A DNA stretch of 64,000 nt from Rathayibacter sp. VKM Ac-2759 (GTDB taxonomy: Bacteria; Actinomycetota; Actinomycetes; Actinomycetales; Microbacteriaceae). Under the pieces are notes generated by a model. It worked only from the letters and a program-made list of their open reading frames with translations. It was not told the DNA's origin and searched no databases. Positions 52,617 to 61,876 of the stretch are shown piece after piece (position 1 is the stretch's first letter; each line of letters begins with the position of its first letter). The DNA lies in assembly GCF_009834225.1 (NCBI RefSeq), contig NZ_CP047176.1:124001-188000 (forward strand). The letters are read 5' to 3'. The translations under genes and the position numbers were made by a program.

Positions 52617-53900
52617 ATGCCAGCAATCGTCATCACCGGCGCCCAGTGGGGCGACGAGGGCAAGGGACGCGCCACCGACCTCCTCGGCAGCCGGGTCGAC
52701 TACGTCGTCAAGTTCAACGGCGGCAACAACGCCGGGCACACCGTCGTGGTGGGCGACGAGAAGTACGCCCTGCACCTGCTGCCCTCGGGCATCCTGACCC
52801 CGGGGGTCGTGCCCGTCATCGCGAACGGCGTCGTCGTCGACATCGAGGTGCTCTTCCACGAGCTCGAGGCGCTCAGCGCCCGCGGCGTCGACGTCTCGAA
52901 GCTGCTCGTCAGCGCGAACGCCCACGTCATCACCAGCTACCACCGCACCCTCGACAAGGTGACGGAGCGCTTCCTCGGCAAGCGCCAGATCGGCACCACC
53001 GGCCGCGGCATCGGCCCGGCGTACGCCGACAAGATCAACCGCGTCGGGATCCGCATCCAGGACCTCTTCGACGAGAACATCCTGCGCCAGAAGGTCGAGG
53101 GCGCCCTCGACCAGAAGAACCACCTGCTCGTGAAGGTCTACAACCGCCGCGCGATCCTCGTCGAGCAGGTCCTCGAGGACCTGCTGCAGTACACCGAGCG
53201 CCTGCGCCCGATGGTGGCCGACACCTCGCTCGTGCTCGCCCAGGCGCTCGACGCCGGCAAGACGGTGCTCTTCGAGGCCGGGCAGGCCACCATGCTCGAC
53301 GTCGACCACGGCACCTACCCGTTCGTCACCTCCTCCAACGCGACGTCCGGAGGCGCGGCCACCGGCTCCGGAGTCGCCCCCAACCGCATCGAGCGCGTCA
53401 TCGCGGTCATCAAGGCGTACACGACCCGCGTCGGCGCCGGCCCGTTCCCGACCGAGCTCTTCGACGAGTGGGGCGAGTACCTCCGCAAGCAGGGCTTCGA
53501 GTTCGGCACCACCACGGGGCGCCCGCGCCGCTGCGGCTGGTACGACGCCCCGATCGCCCGCTACTCGGCGCGCATCAACGGCGTCACCGACTTCGTCCTC
53601 ACCAAGCTCGACGTGCTCTCGGGCCTCGAGACGATCCCGGTCTGCGTCGCCTACGACGTCGACGGCGTCCGCCACGACGAGGTGCCCGTCTCGCAGAGCG
53701 ACTTCCACCACGCGAAGCCGATCTACGAGGAGTTCCCCGGCTGGCAGGAGGACATCTCGGGCTGCCGCGAGTTCTCGGACCTGCCGCAGACGGCGCAGGA
53801 CTACGTCCGCGCGCTCGAGGCGATGAGCGGCGCCCGCTTCTCGGCGATCGGCGTCGGCCCGGAGCGCGAGCAGGTCGTCGTGCTGCACGACCTGCTCTGA
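52617..53900 (+). CDS. purA: Adenylosuccinate synthetase
   Basis: Converts IMP and aspartate to adenylosuccinate with GTP; committed step to AMP. 427 aa, the family's length. [12 protein letters not shown]-loop at residues 8-18, [40 protein letters not shown] and [11 protein letters not shown] are all intact. ATG 52617 begins [12 protein letters not shown] with GAAGGA upstream. The frame is open earlier, but without homology. Confidence 0.96.
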   Translation: MPAIVITGAQWGDEGKGRATDLLGSRVDYVVKFNGGNNAGHTVVVGDEKYALHLLPSGILTPGVVPVIANGVVVDIEVLFHELEALSARGVDVSKLLVSANAHVITSYHRTLDKVTERFLGKRQIGTTGRGIGPAYADKINRVGIRIQDLFDENILRQKVEGALDQKNHLLVKVYNRRAILVEQVLEDLLQYTERLRPMVADTSLVLAQALDAGKTVLFEAGQATMLDVDHGTYPFVTSSNATSGGAATGSGVAPNRIERVIAVIKAYTTRVGAGPFPTELFDEWGEYLRKQGFEFGTTTGRPRRCGWYDAPIARYSARINGVTDFVLTKLDVLSGLETIPVCVAYDVDGVRHDEVPVSQSDFHHAKPIYEEFPGWQEDISGCREFSDLPQTAQDYVRALEAMSGARFSAIGVGPEREQVVVLHDLL

Positions 53901-53902
53901 CC

Positions 53903-54710
53903 TCAGAGCCGGTGCAGGCCGCGCTCGATCGCGGCGAGGACCGCCGCCTCCACCTCGGGCCACGCGGTCAGCACCTGCGTCGCTGAGAAGCGGAGGGTGA
54001 CGTAGCCGTCCTTCGCGGCGAACAGGTCCCGGCGACGGTCGTTCTCGAAGTCGTGCGTGGAGCGGCCGTCGAGCTCGATGATCAGGCTCGAGCCGATCAG
54101 GAGATCGACGCGGCCGACCCCGGCGATCCAGACCTGAGTCCTGGCATCGACGCCGATGAGGTGCAGGCGCCAGCGCGCGAGCGTCTCGAGCCCGCTGCCC
54201 GCGTCATCACGGACGAAGCCGAGTGCGGCGTGCAGTCTCGCGGGACAGGCGGCGCGGATCCGATCCACGTCGTCGCGGTCGAGGAGCCGCTTCTCGAGCG
54301 CGGACTCGAGTGCGACGAGCATGTCCTCCGCACCGGCAGTGCGGCCGAGCTGCAGGAGTGCGTGCCCGATCGAGACCCGCAGCGGCTCGTCGTCCGGCCA
54401 CGCCGGATCCCAGTGAAGGCGGACTGCGCGCGGCGCTCGCAGGCGCGCAGCGTTCGGTGGGACCCACACGTGCAGCTGACGCGATCTGAGCACCCAGAGC
54501 CGCGTCCGTCGCAGCGAAGCGCCCGCCCAGGCGGAAGACGACGAGCGAGGCCTCGGGGAGCAGGCCCGAGGCGTACATGCCGCGGCGGCCGCGAACGAGG
54601 GTGCCGGTGGTGACGGCCGAGGCCAGCCGGCGGTCGGTCGCCCCCGCCGCCACCAGCGCACTTCTGCTCGCGATGCCGCCGCGCCGGTGCAGTTCCGCCT
54701 CGAGGTCCAT
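53903..54710 (-). pseudogene. AbiEi-like N-domain / DUF559 endonuclease-fold protein, frameshifted
   Basis: Two overlapping minus-strand frames together give one normal family member. The N-terminal part, from ATG 54710, reads MDLEAELHRRGGIASRSAL and VRGRRGMYASGLLPEASLVVFRLGG. The C-terminal part, in another frame, carries RQLHVWVPPNAARLRAPR, then the DUF559 motif VDLLIGSSLIIELDGRSTHD and FSATQVLTAW. The switch lies near 54480-54560. It is a one-base frame change: either a decayed gene, programmed frameshifting or a sequencing error. If intact, it would be a Vsr-like nuclease with a winged-helix N-domain. Confidence 0.75.
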
Positions 54711-54933
54711 CAGCCGAGGATCGCGAGAAGCAGGTCGGTGTGGTCGCCCGATCCGGTGTTCCGGGGCAGGAGGACGAGCGCGCGGGGGTGTGGAGGAGCC
54801 GTCTGCGCACTCGTCCGGCGACGTGACGTCAAGAATTCAGGATGGACTCCGTTGGACGTCCGCTTCATGCGGATCCGAGGTCTCTCCGACGAATCCATCC
54901 TTCGTTGTCGACGGAGCAGCACCGGAGTGCCCG

Positions 54934-54939
54934 GATAAT
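54934..54939 (+). promoter_or_regulatory. -10 box for a leaderless membrane-protein gene
   Basis: GATAAT ends 6 bp before ATG 54946. Confidence 0.5.
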
Positions 54940-54945
54940 CGGCGC

Positions 54946-55548
54946 ATGCAGATCTACGCCGACCTCCCCGCCGTGCGCGCGCGGCAGATCGTGGCCGATG
55001 CTCTCGCGATCGCCGTCGCGGTGATCGCCGTGGCCGCCGGCATCGCGGTCGGCACGCTCATCGCCGGGCTCGCCGAGATCGGCCGCCGGCTCGAGAGCGC
55101 GGGGAGCGGATTCGGCACGACGATGAGCGACGCGGGGTCGACCCTCGGCGGGATCCCGCTGCTCGGCGACGCCGTCCGGGCGCCCTTCGACGAGGCGAGC
55201 GGAGCCGGAGCCGTCCTCGCCGCCGCCGGCCGCGACCAGCAGCAGCTCGCGACGACGCTCGCGGTGGTCGCCGGGCTCGCTGTCGGCGGGCTGCCGCTCC
55301 TGCTGCTGGCCGTGCTGTGGCTGCGGCCCCGGCTGCGCTTCGCCCGGCGGACCGCCGAGCTGCGGGCGCTCGGCGCGACGCCGACCGGCTCCGAGCTGCT
55401 GGCGCTGCGCGCGCTCACGGAGGCGTCGCCGCGCGACATCCTCGCCGCGCACCCCGATGCGGTCCCCGCCTGGCGCCGGGGCGACTCGGCCGCCACCTCC
55501 GCGCTGGCCGCTCTCGCCCTCCGCCGCGCAGGACTCCGGCCCCGCTGA
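54946..55548 (+). CDS. Membrane protein with two transmembrane helices, hypothetical
   Basis: 200 aa. Helix 1 is ALAIAVAVIAVAAGIAVGTLIAGLAEI (about 19-45) and helix 2 AVVAGLAVGGLPLLLLAVLWL (about 107-127). The loop between them is Gly/Ser-rich with helical stretches, and the C-terminal 70 residues are Ala/Arg-rich and cytoplasmic. I recall similar unnamed proteins in Micrococcales. Leaderless start. Function unknown. Confidence 0.72.
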   Translation: MQIYADLPAVRARQIVADALAIAVAVIAVAAGIAVGTLIAGLAEIGRRLESAGSGFGTTMSDAGSTLGGIPLLGDAVRAPFDEASGAGAVLAAAGRDQQQLATTLAVVAGLAVGGLPLLLLAVLWLRPRLRFARRTAELRALGATPTGSELLALRALTEASPRDILAAHPDAVPAWRRGDSAATSALAALALRRAGLRPR

Positions 55549-55649
55549 CCCGCCCCCGCTGACCCGTCCCCCGGAGGGATGACGCGCCGGAGCCCACGCG
55601 GATGACGGGGCGGGCCCGGCGGGCGACGACCGCGACACGGGCGCCTCCG

Positions 55650-55655
55650 TAGCGT
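55650..55655 (+). promoter_or_regulatory. -10 box for the leaderless ABC ATPase gene
   Basis: TAGCGT ends 7 bp before ATG 55663. Confidence 0.55.
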
Positions 55656-55662
55656 CGGAGGC

Positions 55663-56415
55663 ATGCAGAATCAGACCTCCACCGTCGTGGCGCGCGTCGA
55701 GAACGTGCGCAAGCTCTACGGCTCCACGCCTCCCGTCGTCGCCCTCGACGGCGTCACCCTCGCGATCGAGCGCGGCGAGTTCACGGCCGTCATGGGCCCG
55801 AGCGGCTCGGGCAAGTCGACCCTCATGCACGTGCTCGCCGGCCTCGACTCCGCCTCGGAGGGCCGCGTGTTCCTCGGCGACGTCGAGATCACCGCGATGG
55901 GCGACGCCGAGCTCACCCTGCTCCGCCGGCGCAGCGTCGGGTTCGTCTTCCAGGCGTTCAACCTCGTCCCGACGCTCGACGTGCGCGGCAACATCCGCCT
56001 GCCGTTCGAGCTCGACGGCCGGGCGGTCACCGCCGAGGAGGAGGAGTGGATCGGGAGCCTCGTCGTCTCGCTCGGGCTCCGCGAGCGCCTCGCGCACCGG
56101 CCCTACGAGCTGTCGGGCGGTCAGCAGCAGCGCGTCGCCATCGCCCGGGCGCTCGCCACCCGCCCGCAGCTGATCTTCGCCGACGAGCCCACCGGCAACC
56201 TCGACTCCCGCACCGGGCGGGAGGTGCTGACCCTCCTGCGCACCTCGACCCGCGAGTACGGGCAGTCGATCGCGATGGTGACCCACGACCCGATCGCCGC
56301 GGCGTACGCCGACCGCATCGTCTTCCTCCGCGACGGGGTCGTCGTCGACGACCGCCGGGGGATGAGCGCCGAGGAGATCTCGAGCGCCATGCTCGCGATG
56401 GAGCGTGCGGCGTGA
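55663..56415 (+). CDS. ABC transporter ATP-binding protein, MacB/LolD type
   Basis: 250-aa ATPase of the mechanotransmission (MacB-like) class. Walker [12 protein letters not shown], signature [15 protein letters not shown], Walker [13 protein letters not shown] and H-loop VTHDPIA are intact. The [12 protein letters not shown] phrase is the hallmark of this class. Its stop overlaps the permease start as GTGA. Such systems commonly export or protect against peptides or antibiotics. Confidence 0.93.
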   Translation: MQNQTSTVVARVENVRKLYGSTPPVVALDGVTLAIERGEFTAVMGPSGSGKSTLMHVLAGLDSASEGRVFLGDVEITAMGDAELTLLRRRSVGFVFQAFNLVPTLDVRGNIRLPFELDGRAVTAEEEEWIGSLVVSLGLRERLAHRPYELSGGQQQRVAIARALATRPQLIFADEPTGNLDSRTGREVLTLLRTSTREYGQSIAMVTHDPIAAAYADRIVFLRDGVVVDDRRGMSAEEISSAMLAMERAA

Positions 56416-57815
56416 GCGGCGTCCGCACCGGTTCGCGGCAGGGCGGAGGCGCGATCGTCACCGTCGCGGCCCTCTCGGGGGCGTTCGGCGGCATCCTCGT
56501 GCAGCTCATCACCGACCTCACCGCCGCCTTCGCGGCCGCGGGCCTCGACGACGTCGGCCCGATCGGCCTCATGCTCGCCGTCGTCGGTGCCGTCTTCTTC
56601 GGCATCGCGGTGTTCGTCGGCGGCGTCGTCACGGCCAACGCGGTCTCGACCGTCATCGCGGGCCGGACCCGCGAGATCGCGCTCCTGCGCCTGCTCGGCG
56701 CCTCCGGCCGCTCCCTCCGCGGCGAGATCGTGCGCGGCGGGTTCCGGCAGGGTGTCCTCGGAGCCGGGATCGGCGTGGTCGTCGCGGTCGTGCTGGTCGC
56801 CGGCGGCGCCGAGATCGCGTTCCGGACCGGCGCTCTCGACCGCTTCGGGGTGCCGCTCGCCTCGCCGGGACTGGTGCTCCCGTTCCTCGCCGTGGTGGCC
56901 TCGACCGTCATCGCCTCGTGGGCGGGGTCGCGCCGCGTGCTCGAGGTCGCTCCGGCCGAGGCGGCGGGTTCCTCCGCCGAGCCGCGCTACGACGAGCTGC
57001 GCGGTCGACGCGGGCGCAACGCCGTCGCGATCGTGCTCGTCGTCGTCGGGTTCGCGCTGCTCGCGGGCGGCGTCGTGGTGGGTCTCGTCTCGCCGGCCGG
57101 CGTCCTGATCGGCCTGGTGGGCGGGATGGTCTCCTTCACGGGAGTGATCCTCGGCGCGCCGGTGCTGCTGCCTCCGCTGACCTCGCTCGTGGGGAGGGCG
57201 TTCGGCCGCGGGCCCGTCGCGCGGCTCGCGTCGGCCAACGCGATCCGGCATCCCGCACGCAGCGCTCGCGCCGTCATCGGGCTCGTGATCGGAGTGACGC
57301 TGGTCACGATGTTCGCCGTCGCCGCCGAGACCTTCGGCACGGTCGTGCGGGCCTCCGGCGAGAGGAACCCCGAGGTGATCGCGGCACTCGAGCAGTTCAT
57401 CTCGGCCAGCACCGCGGTGATGAGCGTGCTGCTCGGCTTCTCGGTCGTGCTCGCGGCGGTCGGCATGGTGAACACCCTGTCGCTGAGCGTGCTGCAGCGC
57501 CGCCGCGAGCTGGGGCTGCTCCGCGCGCTCGGACTCACGGCGTCGCAGGTGCGCTCGATGGTCGTCCTCGAAGCGGCGCAGATGATCGTGGCGGCGACCA
57601 TGCTCGGTCTCCTCCTGGGCATCGCGTACGGCTGGAGCGGCGCGATCGCGGTGTTCGGCTCGCTGCAGGGCGTCGGCCTGATGGCGCCGGGCATCCCCGT
57701 GCCCGTGCTCGTCGCCGTGGTCGTCGTCGCCACCGTGATCACCGTGGTCTCGGCGGTCGTGCCCGCGCGCCGCGCGACCCGCGTGACTCCGGTCGCGGCG
57801 CTCGCCGTGGCCTGA
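56412..57815 (+). CDS. ABC transporter permease, FtsX/MacB-like
   Basis: 467 aa with two FtsX domains. The first has about four helices around [22 protein letters not shown]. The second contains [26 protein letters not shown]. Between them are further helices, so about eight in total, and no large periplasmic domain is present as in DevC-like or BceB-like permeases. The short external part suggests a single partner. GTG 56412 is coupled to the ATPase gene. Confidence 0.9.
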   Translation: MSGVRTGSRQGGGAIVTVAALSGAFGGILVQLITDLTAAFAAAGLDDVGPIGLMLAVVGAVFFGIAVFVGGVVTANAVSTVIAGRTREIALLRLLGASGRSLRGEIVRGGFRQGVLGAGIGVVVAVVLVAGGAEIAFRTGALDRFGVPLASPGLVLPFLAVVASTVIASWAGSRRVLEVAPAEAAGSSAEPRYDELRGRRGRNAVAIVLVVVGFALLAGGVVVGLVSPAGVLIGLVGGMVSFTGVILGAPVLLPPLTSLVGRAFGRGPVARLASANAIRHPARSARAVIGLVIGVTLVTMFAVAAETFGTVVRASGERNPEVIAALEQFISASTAVMSVLLGFSVVLAAVGMVNTLSLSVLQRRRELGLLRALGLTASQVRSMVVLEAAQMIVAATMLGLLLGIAYGWSGAIAVFGSLQGVGLMAPGIPVPVLVAVVVVATVITVVSAVVPARRATRVTPVAALAVA

Positions 57816-57818
57816 GCC

Positions 57819-58427
57819 TCAGACCACCGAGAAGCCCTCGGCGAGCCGCTCGCGCCCGCTGAGGGCCATCAGGAGTTCCTCCGCCCGGCCGGCGCGCGCG
57901 GCCAGGGCGCCCGCGAGAGCGCAGCACGCCTCCACGGCCTCGGCGGGGAGAGCGTGCGGGATCCCCGTGGCCCGCGACAGGTCGATCGTGTGCACGACCA
58001 GCTCGAGCACGCGGGTGCGGAGGTACTCGTCGAGCTCGATGCCGTGCCCGCCGATCGAGACGAGCCGGCCGCGGGGCTGCTCGGCGACGAGGGCCGTCGC
58101 GCGCTCGAGGGCCTCGGCGACGGCCGCGCCCGGTGCGTCGCCGAGCCACACGCCCGCCTCGACTCCGCGCCGGGCGACCTCGCCGGGGTCGGCGACGGTA
58201 CCCGCGAGCGCGCGGTAGTAGGCGGGGGCGTCGTCGATCGTCCTCCGACCAGGGTCGTCGGCGCGCAGGTACGTCTCGACGGTGAGGACCGCGCGTGCGG
58301 TGTGACCGGCCAGCCCGCGGACGTCCCAGTCGCCCAGGCCCGGGTCGGTCCACTGGTCGTCCCCGATCCGCTCCAGCAGACGGAGGAAGGCGGTGGCGGA
58401 GGTCTCGAACATCGCGGCGCTGTCCAT
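57819..58427 (-). CDS. Maleylpyruvate-isomerase-family protein (mycothiol-dependent DinB fold)
   Basis: 202-aa DinB-like helical bundle. GLGDWDVRGLAGHTARAVLT gives the first metal His, and ELVVHTIDLSRATGIPH the second His region; these are the conserved positions of the mycothiol-dependent maleylpyruvate isomerase N-domain. Its true role (thiol transfer or hydrolysis) is not known. ATG 58427 or 58436 can start it. It is convergent with the ABC pair, with 3 bp between the stops. Confidence 0.82.
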   Translation of the reverse strand: MDSAAMFETSATAFLRLLERIGDDQWTDPGLGDWDVRGLAGHTARAVLTVETYLRADDPGRRTIDDAPAYYRALAGTVADPGEVARRGVEAGVWLGDAPGAAVAEALERATALVAEQPRGRLVSIGGHGIELDEYLRTRVLELVVHTIDLSRATGIPHALPAEAVEACCALAGALAARAGRAEELLMALSGRERLAEGFSVV

Positions 58428-58478
58428 GGACCACATGCTGGCACGCCGTCTGGACTCCTCGGCTCGCGGCGCTGACCC

Positions 58479-58484
58479 CAGAAT
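58479..58484 (+). promoter_or_regulatory. -10 box for a leaderless acetyltransferase gene
   Basis: CAGAAT ends 6 bp before GTG 58491. Confidence 0.5.
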
Positions 58485-58490
58485 GTCCGG

Positions 58491-59087
58491 GTGAGCATCC
58501 GCCGCCCCGCCCCCACCGCCCTCACGGGGCGCGTCGTCGTCCTCGAGCCGCTGACCGACGAGCACGTCGAGCCCCTGCACCGCGCGATCGCCCGTCCCGA
58601 GGTCTTCGCGAACGGCTACGGAGGCGGCCCCGCCGGACTCCCGGAGTCGCTCGAGGACTTCCGCGCGTTCGTCCGCCGCTACTACCCGTGGACCACGGGC
58701 AACTCCTACGCGGTGCTGCTCGACGGCCGCGTGGTCGGCACCACCTCCCTCGCCGACTTCGACGAGGCCAAGGAGGCGGCGCACCTCGGCTGGACCGCCT
58801 ACGCCCCCGAGGTCTGGGCCACGGCGGTGAACCCGGACGCGAAGCGGCTGCTGCTCGGGCTCGCGTTCGACAGCGGCTACTCGCGGGTGAAGCTGCAGGC
58901 CGACGCCGCCAACGCGCGGTCGCGTGCCGCGATCCTCCGTCTCGGGGCGGTCTTCGAGGGCGTGCTCCGCCACGACCAGCGCCGGACCGACGGCTCGTGG
59001 CGCGACACGGCGGTGCACTCGATCCTGGTCGAGGAGTGGCCCGCGGTCCGGGATGCTCTCGACCGGCGCATCACCTCGGCTCGCTAG
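58491..59087 (+). CDS. GNAT-family acetyltransferase (RimJ/RimL type)
   Basis: 198 aa. The N-terminal strand GRVVVLEPLTDEHVEPLHRAI, the central GTTSLADFDEAKEAAHLGWTAY and the C-terminal NARSRAAILRLGAVFEGVLRHDQR are the conserved blocks of RimL-type enzymes. They acetylate N-termini of ribosomal proteins or small amines. GTG start behind CAGAAT; divergent from the maleylpyruvate isomerase-like gene. Confidence 0.88.
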   Translation: MSIRRPAPTALTGRVVVLEPLTDEHVEPLHRAIARPEVFANGYGGGPAGLPESLEDFRAFVRRYYPWTTGNSYAVLLDGRVVGTTSLADFDEAKEAAHLGWTAYAPEVWATAVNPDAKRLLLGLAFDSGYSRVKLQADAANARSRAAILRLGAVFEGVLRHDQRRTDGSWRDTAVHSILVEEWPAVRDALDRRITSAR

Positions 59088-59151
59088 CGCGTCGGAGGAT
59101 CCCCGCGCAACCGGGTGCACCTTCCGGCCGGGCGAGGGGTAGGAAGGGGGG

Positions 59152-59514
59152 ATGGAACGGATCCACTACGCCGGAAGCTCTGTGCTCACCGGAACCGCGA
59201 TCGCCCGGTCGCTGCTGCGGTACGCCGAGGCTCTGGCCATGACGAAGGGCTCGATGACGGTCGAGATCCCGGTCCGCCGTCCCTCGGGCGACGTCGGTCG
59301 CGCTGCGCTGCTCATCGGGCCGGCGAGCCAGCTGTTCTCGGAGACCGAGGACAGTGACGCCGACGAGATCCTCGACGACGAGCTCGTCGAGCGGTTCACC
59401 CGCGAGTCCGAGCGGCTCGGGGTCTCGCGGCCCGTCGCCGAGGAGGGCGCGGAGGGCGCCTCGCACCACGACGCCGAGATGACGCGATTCGACGACCAGG
59501 ACGAGAACTGGTGA
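59152..59514 (+). CDS. Small acidic protein, hypothetical (DUF7882-linked)
   Basis: 120 aa. The first half has a mixed alpha/beta pattern (MERIHYAGSSVLTGTAIARSLLRYAEAL) with VEIPVRRPSGDVGRAALLIGPAS. The C-terminal half is acidic and probably disordered (EDSDADEILDDELVERF). The first 75 residues follow the pattern of the neighbouring DUF7882 proteins but in a shorter form. SD GGAAGGGG before ATG. It precedes the DUF7882 gene by 82 bp, which carry a TAGGAT box. Confidence 0.7.
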   Translation: MERIHYAGSSVLTGTAIARSLLRYAEALAMTKGSMTVEIPVRRPSGDVGRAALLIGPASQLFSETEDSDADEILDDELVERFTRESERLGVSRPVAEEGAEGASHHDAEMTRFDDQDENW

Positions 59515-59530
59515 CCCGCGAGGCGCTGGG

Positions 59531-59536
59531 TAGGAT
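59531..59536 (+). promoter_or_regulatory. -10 box before the DUF7882 gene
   Basis: TAGGAT; the leader would be about 55 nt with GGAGAG near the ATG at 59597. Confidence 0.5.
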
Positions 59537-59596
59537 CGTGAGCAACCGTGTGCCGCCCTTCTGCGGGGTGCACGTCAGCCTGAACGGAGAGACCTC

Positions 59597-59926
59597 ATGG
59601 GTCGCCTGATCTACGACTCGACGCTCGAAGCCGACTTCGACGACCGCCTGCTGGCGCACCTGCAGATCGTCATCGGCTCGAAGCTGGCACGCAACGAGTC
59701 CTTCTACTTCTCGTGGAAGGACTCGCAGGCCGTCGGCGACGGACGCACCTCCATCTGGCTGCACCCGGCGATCCCCCTGCGCTTCAAGTACCACGGCGGC
59801 CGTGCGCCCGCCATCAACCCGGAGTGGATCCGCCAGCTGATCTCGGACTCGCACACCGCCCACGGGCTGCGGATCAGCGAGGAGCCGCGCGGCGGGAGCC
59901 GGCAGACCGAGGAGAGCGTGCTGTGA
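59597..59926 (+). CDS. DUF7882 family protein
   Basis: 109 aa, a common Microbacteriaceae family sometimes mis-titled ATP-dependent DNA ligase. Conserved phrases are MGRLIYDSTLEADFDDRLLAHLQIVIGSKLARNESF, FSWKDSQAVGDGRTSIWLHP and PLRFKYHGGRAPAINPEW. The fold is probably a small beta-sheet with one helix. Its stop overlaps the following short gene by 4 bp (GTGA). Role unknown. Confidence 0.85.
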   Translation: MGRLIYDSTLEADFDDRLLAHLQIVIGSKLARNESFYFSWKDSQAVGDGRTSIWLHPAIPLRFKYHGGRAPAINPEWIRQLISDSHTAHGLRISEEPRGGSRQTEESVL

Positions 59927-60129
59927 AGCGGGTCGACATCACCTACGGCGGGCAGCCGTACAGCCTGCACGACACCACCGCCGCCGAGGTGCGCGAGAGC
60001 GTCGAGCGCGCGCTCGACGGGTCGGCGTCGCGCTGGCTCTCGGTCAACCAGGGCGAGGGAGAGCCGCGGAAGACGTCGATCCTGATCACTCCGGGAGTCT
60101 CGTTCGCGGTCGCCGACGTCGCACGCTGA
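59923..60129 (+). CDS. Short protein coupled to the DUF7882 gene
   Basis: 68 aa: MKRVDITYGGQPYSLHDTTA, then a helix VRESVERAL, then WLSVNQGEGEPRKTSILITPGVSFAV. It looks like a compact alpha/beta domain resembling the C-terminal or partner part of the DUF7882 group. GTG overlaps the upstream stop as GTGA, so the two are made together. No function assigned. Confidence 0.72.
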   Translation: MKRVDITYGGQPYSLHDTTAAEVRESVERALDGSASRWLSVNQGEGEPRKTSILITPGVSFAVADVAR

Positions 60130-60174
60130 CCGCCGCACGCTGACCGGCCTCTCCGCCGCGCGGTGGTGCCGCGC

Positions 60175-61023
60175 TCAGGCGAGCAGTGCGGGGAACTCGC
60201 CGGGGATCTCGCGGGCGAGGTAGCCGGCCGGACCGACTCGAGCGGCGAGACGCGTGTCGGCCTGCGTGTGCAGGTGCGCGCCCCAGGCCGCGGCGGAGAC
60301 GGCGCCGGCTCCGCGCGCACGCAGGCCGGCCGTCGCTCCGGCCAGGACGTCGCCGCTGCCGGCGGTCGCGAGCCCGGGGTGCTCCCCGATGACGCGCAGG
60401 ACGGTCCCCTCCGGATCGGCGATCACGTTCGAGAGGCTGACGACCGCGCCGTAGCGCCGGGCGACGGCGACGGCCGCCTGCTCGAGGTCGTCGACGTCGG
60501 CGCCCAGCAGGCGGGAGCCCTCCTCGCTGTTGGGCGTGAGCAGGAGGCGTCCCGCGAGCGCCCGGGCCACCCGCGGCTGCCCGGGGAGGACGCCGAGGGG
60601 GAAGGCGTCGAGGTGCACGGCGGGGACCTCGCGCAGGAGCGGCACCAGCGCCCGGAGGGTCGCCGCCGTGGCCTTGGGATCGTCGAGACCGGGGCCGACG
60701 AGGGCGACGTCGGCCGAGCTCAGCTCGCCCTCGAGCGCGGCGAGCCCCCGGCCAGAGATCGAGCCGCTCCGCGACTCCTCCAGCGGGATCACTCCGCACT
60801 CCGGCAGTGCCACCGCGGTGGCGGAGGCGACCGACTCCGCCACGCAGAGGGTGATGCGGCCCGCGCCGACGCGCAGCGCGGCGATGCCCGCCAGGATCGC
60901 CGCTCCCGGCGTCTTGCGGGCGCCGCCCACGATCACGACGTCGCCGCGCGCGTGCTTCGAGCCCTCGAGGGCGGGCAGTGGCCAGTCGCGCTCGAGGAGC
61001 GCACGGTCGATGATCTCACTCAT
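60175..61023 (-). CDS. nnrD: ADP-dependent NAD(P)H-hydrate dehydratase
   Basis: Repairs hydrated NADH and NADPH; 282 aa. Ribokinase-like fold with the family motifs KHARGDVVIVGGARKTPGAA, RVGAGRITL, VGPGL, TPNSEE (usually TPHPGE) and HPGLATAGSGDVLAG with the catalytic Asp. The epimerase domain (NnrE) is not fused. It overlaps the upstream phosphatase gene by 8 bp, so the two are coupled. Confidence 0.92.
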   Translation of the reverse strand: MSEIIDRALLERDWPLPALEGSKHARGDVVIVGGARKTPGAAILAGIAALRVGAGRITLCVAESVASATAVALPECGVIPLEESRSGSISGRGLAALEGELSSADVALVGPGLDDPKATAATLRALVPLLREVPAVHLDAFPLGVLPGQPRVARALAGRLLLTPNSEEGSRLLGADVDDLEQAAVAVARRYGAVVSLSNVIADPEGTVLRVIGEHPGLATAGSGDVLAGATAGLRARGAGAVSAAAWGAHLHTQADTRLAARVGPAGYLAREIPGEFPALLA

Positions 61024-61768
61024 GGGGGTCGCCCTCCCCGGCCTCGCGGTCGTCGTGCTCCGTGACCGGTGCGCCCGCGCGGTCGAGGTGCGCGGTGTGG
61101 TTGAAGCGCTCGAGCGTCCACTCCTGCCCGTCGCGCACGAGCCGGGTGACCGAGGCGTTCGCCACCGGAGTCGATGCTCCGATGTCGAGCAGCTCGCGCT
61201 CGGTGAGCCCCTCGCAGACCGAGCGGATGATCAGGACCACGGCGTCGTGGCAGAACAGGGCGACGGGCCCCGCGGGCGCGGCGACGTCGAGGTGGTCGAG
61301 GAACGAGCGGACCCGGAGGGCGAGATCGGTCCACGACTCGCCGCCCGGCGGCCGGTAGTAGTACTTGCCGAGCCACTCCCGCCTCGCCGCCTCCTCGGGG
61401 AACCGCGCGCGGACGCCGGCCGTGGTCAAGCGGTCGGTGATGCCCAGGTCGCGGTCGCGCAGCCGCTCGTCGGCGCGCAGCGTCAGATCGAGCCCTGCCT
61501 CGGCGAGGGCGAGCCGGGCGGTCGAGGACGCCCGCAGATACGGCGAGGTCCACGCGGAGACGGGTGCGGCCTCCGCCGCGAGCCATCGGCCGAGCGCACG
61601 GGCCTGCTCCTCGCCCGCGGGGGAGAGCAGCACGTCGGCGTCACGGCGGTCGACCTCGATGTCGAGCGCGCCCGCCCTCTCGGCGGCGCTCGCCGCGATG
61701 TTCGCCGTGCTCTCGCCGTGGCGCACCAGGAGGAGCTCGGTCGGTCCGGTCGTGCGGGGGGAAGCCAT
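61016..61768 (-). CDS. Histidine phosphatase family protein
   Basis: 250-aa phosphoglycerate-mutase-like phosphatase. The phospho-His motif is LLVRHGESTAN near residue 15-25. Downstream are RASSTARLALAEAG and the second catalytic His in VALFCHDAVVL. An insert of about 45 residues after RHGE is longer than in CobC/GpmB. The substrate is unknown. ATG 61768; the transcription unit is divergent from a lipoprotein gene. Confidence 0.87.
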   Translation of the reverse strand: MASPRTTGPTELLLVRHGESTANIAASAAERAGALDIEVDRRDADVLLSPAGEEQARALGRWLAAEAAPVSAWTSPYLRASSTARLALAEAGLDLTLRADERLRDRDLGITDRLTTAGVRARFPEEAARREWLGKYYYRPPGGESWTDLALRVRSFLDHLDVAAPAGPVALFCHDAVVLIIRSVCEGLTERELLDIGASTPVANASVTRLVRDGQEWTLERFNHTAHLDRAGAPVTEHDDREAGEGDPHE

Positions 61769-61863
61769 CCCTCCACGCTCCGCCGAGCCGTCCGCCGGGC
61801 AAAGGGGTTTGCGCAGGACGAGGAAGGCTTGCTACGAGCGGGCGCGGCCCGGCGGGGCCACGC

Positions 61864-61869
61864 TAGGGT
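61864..61869 (+). promoter_or_regulatory. -10 box for a leaderless lipoprotein gene
   Basis: TAGGGT ends 7 bp before GTG 61877. Confidence 0.6.
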
Positions 61870-61876
61870 CGGGGGC

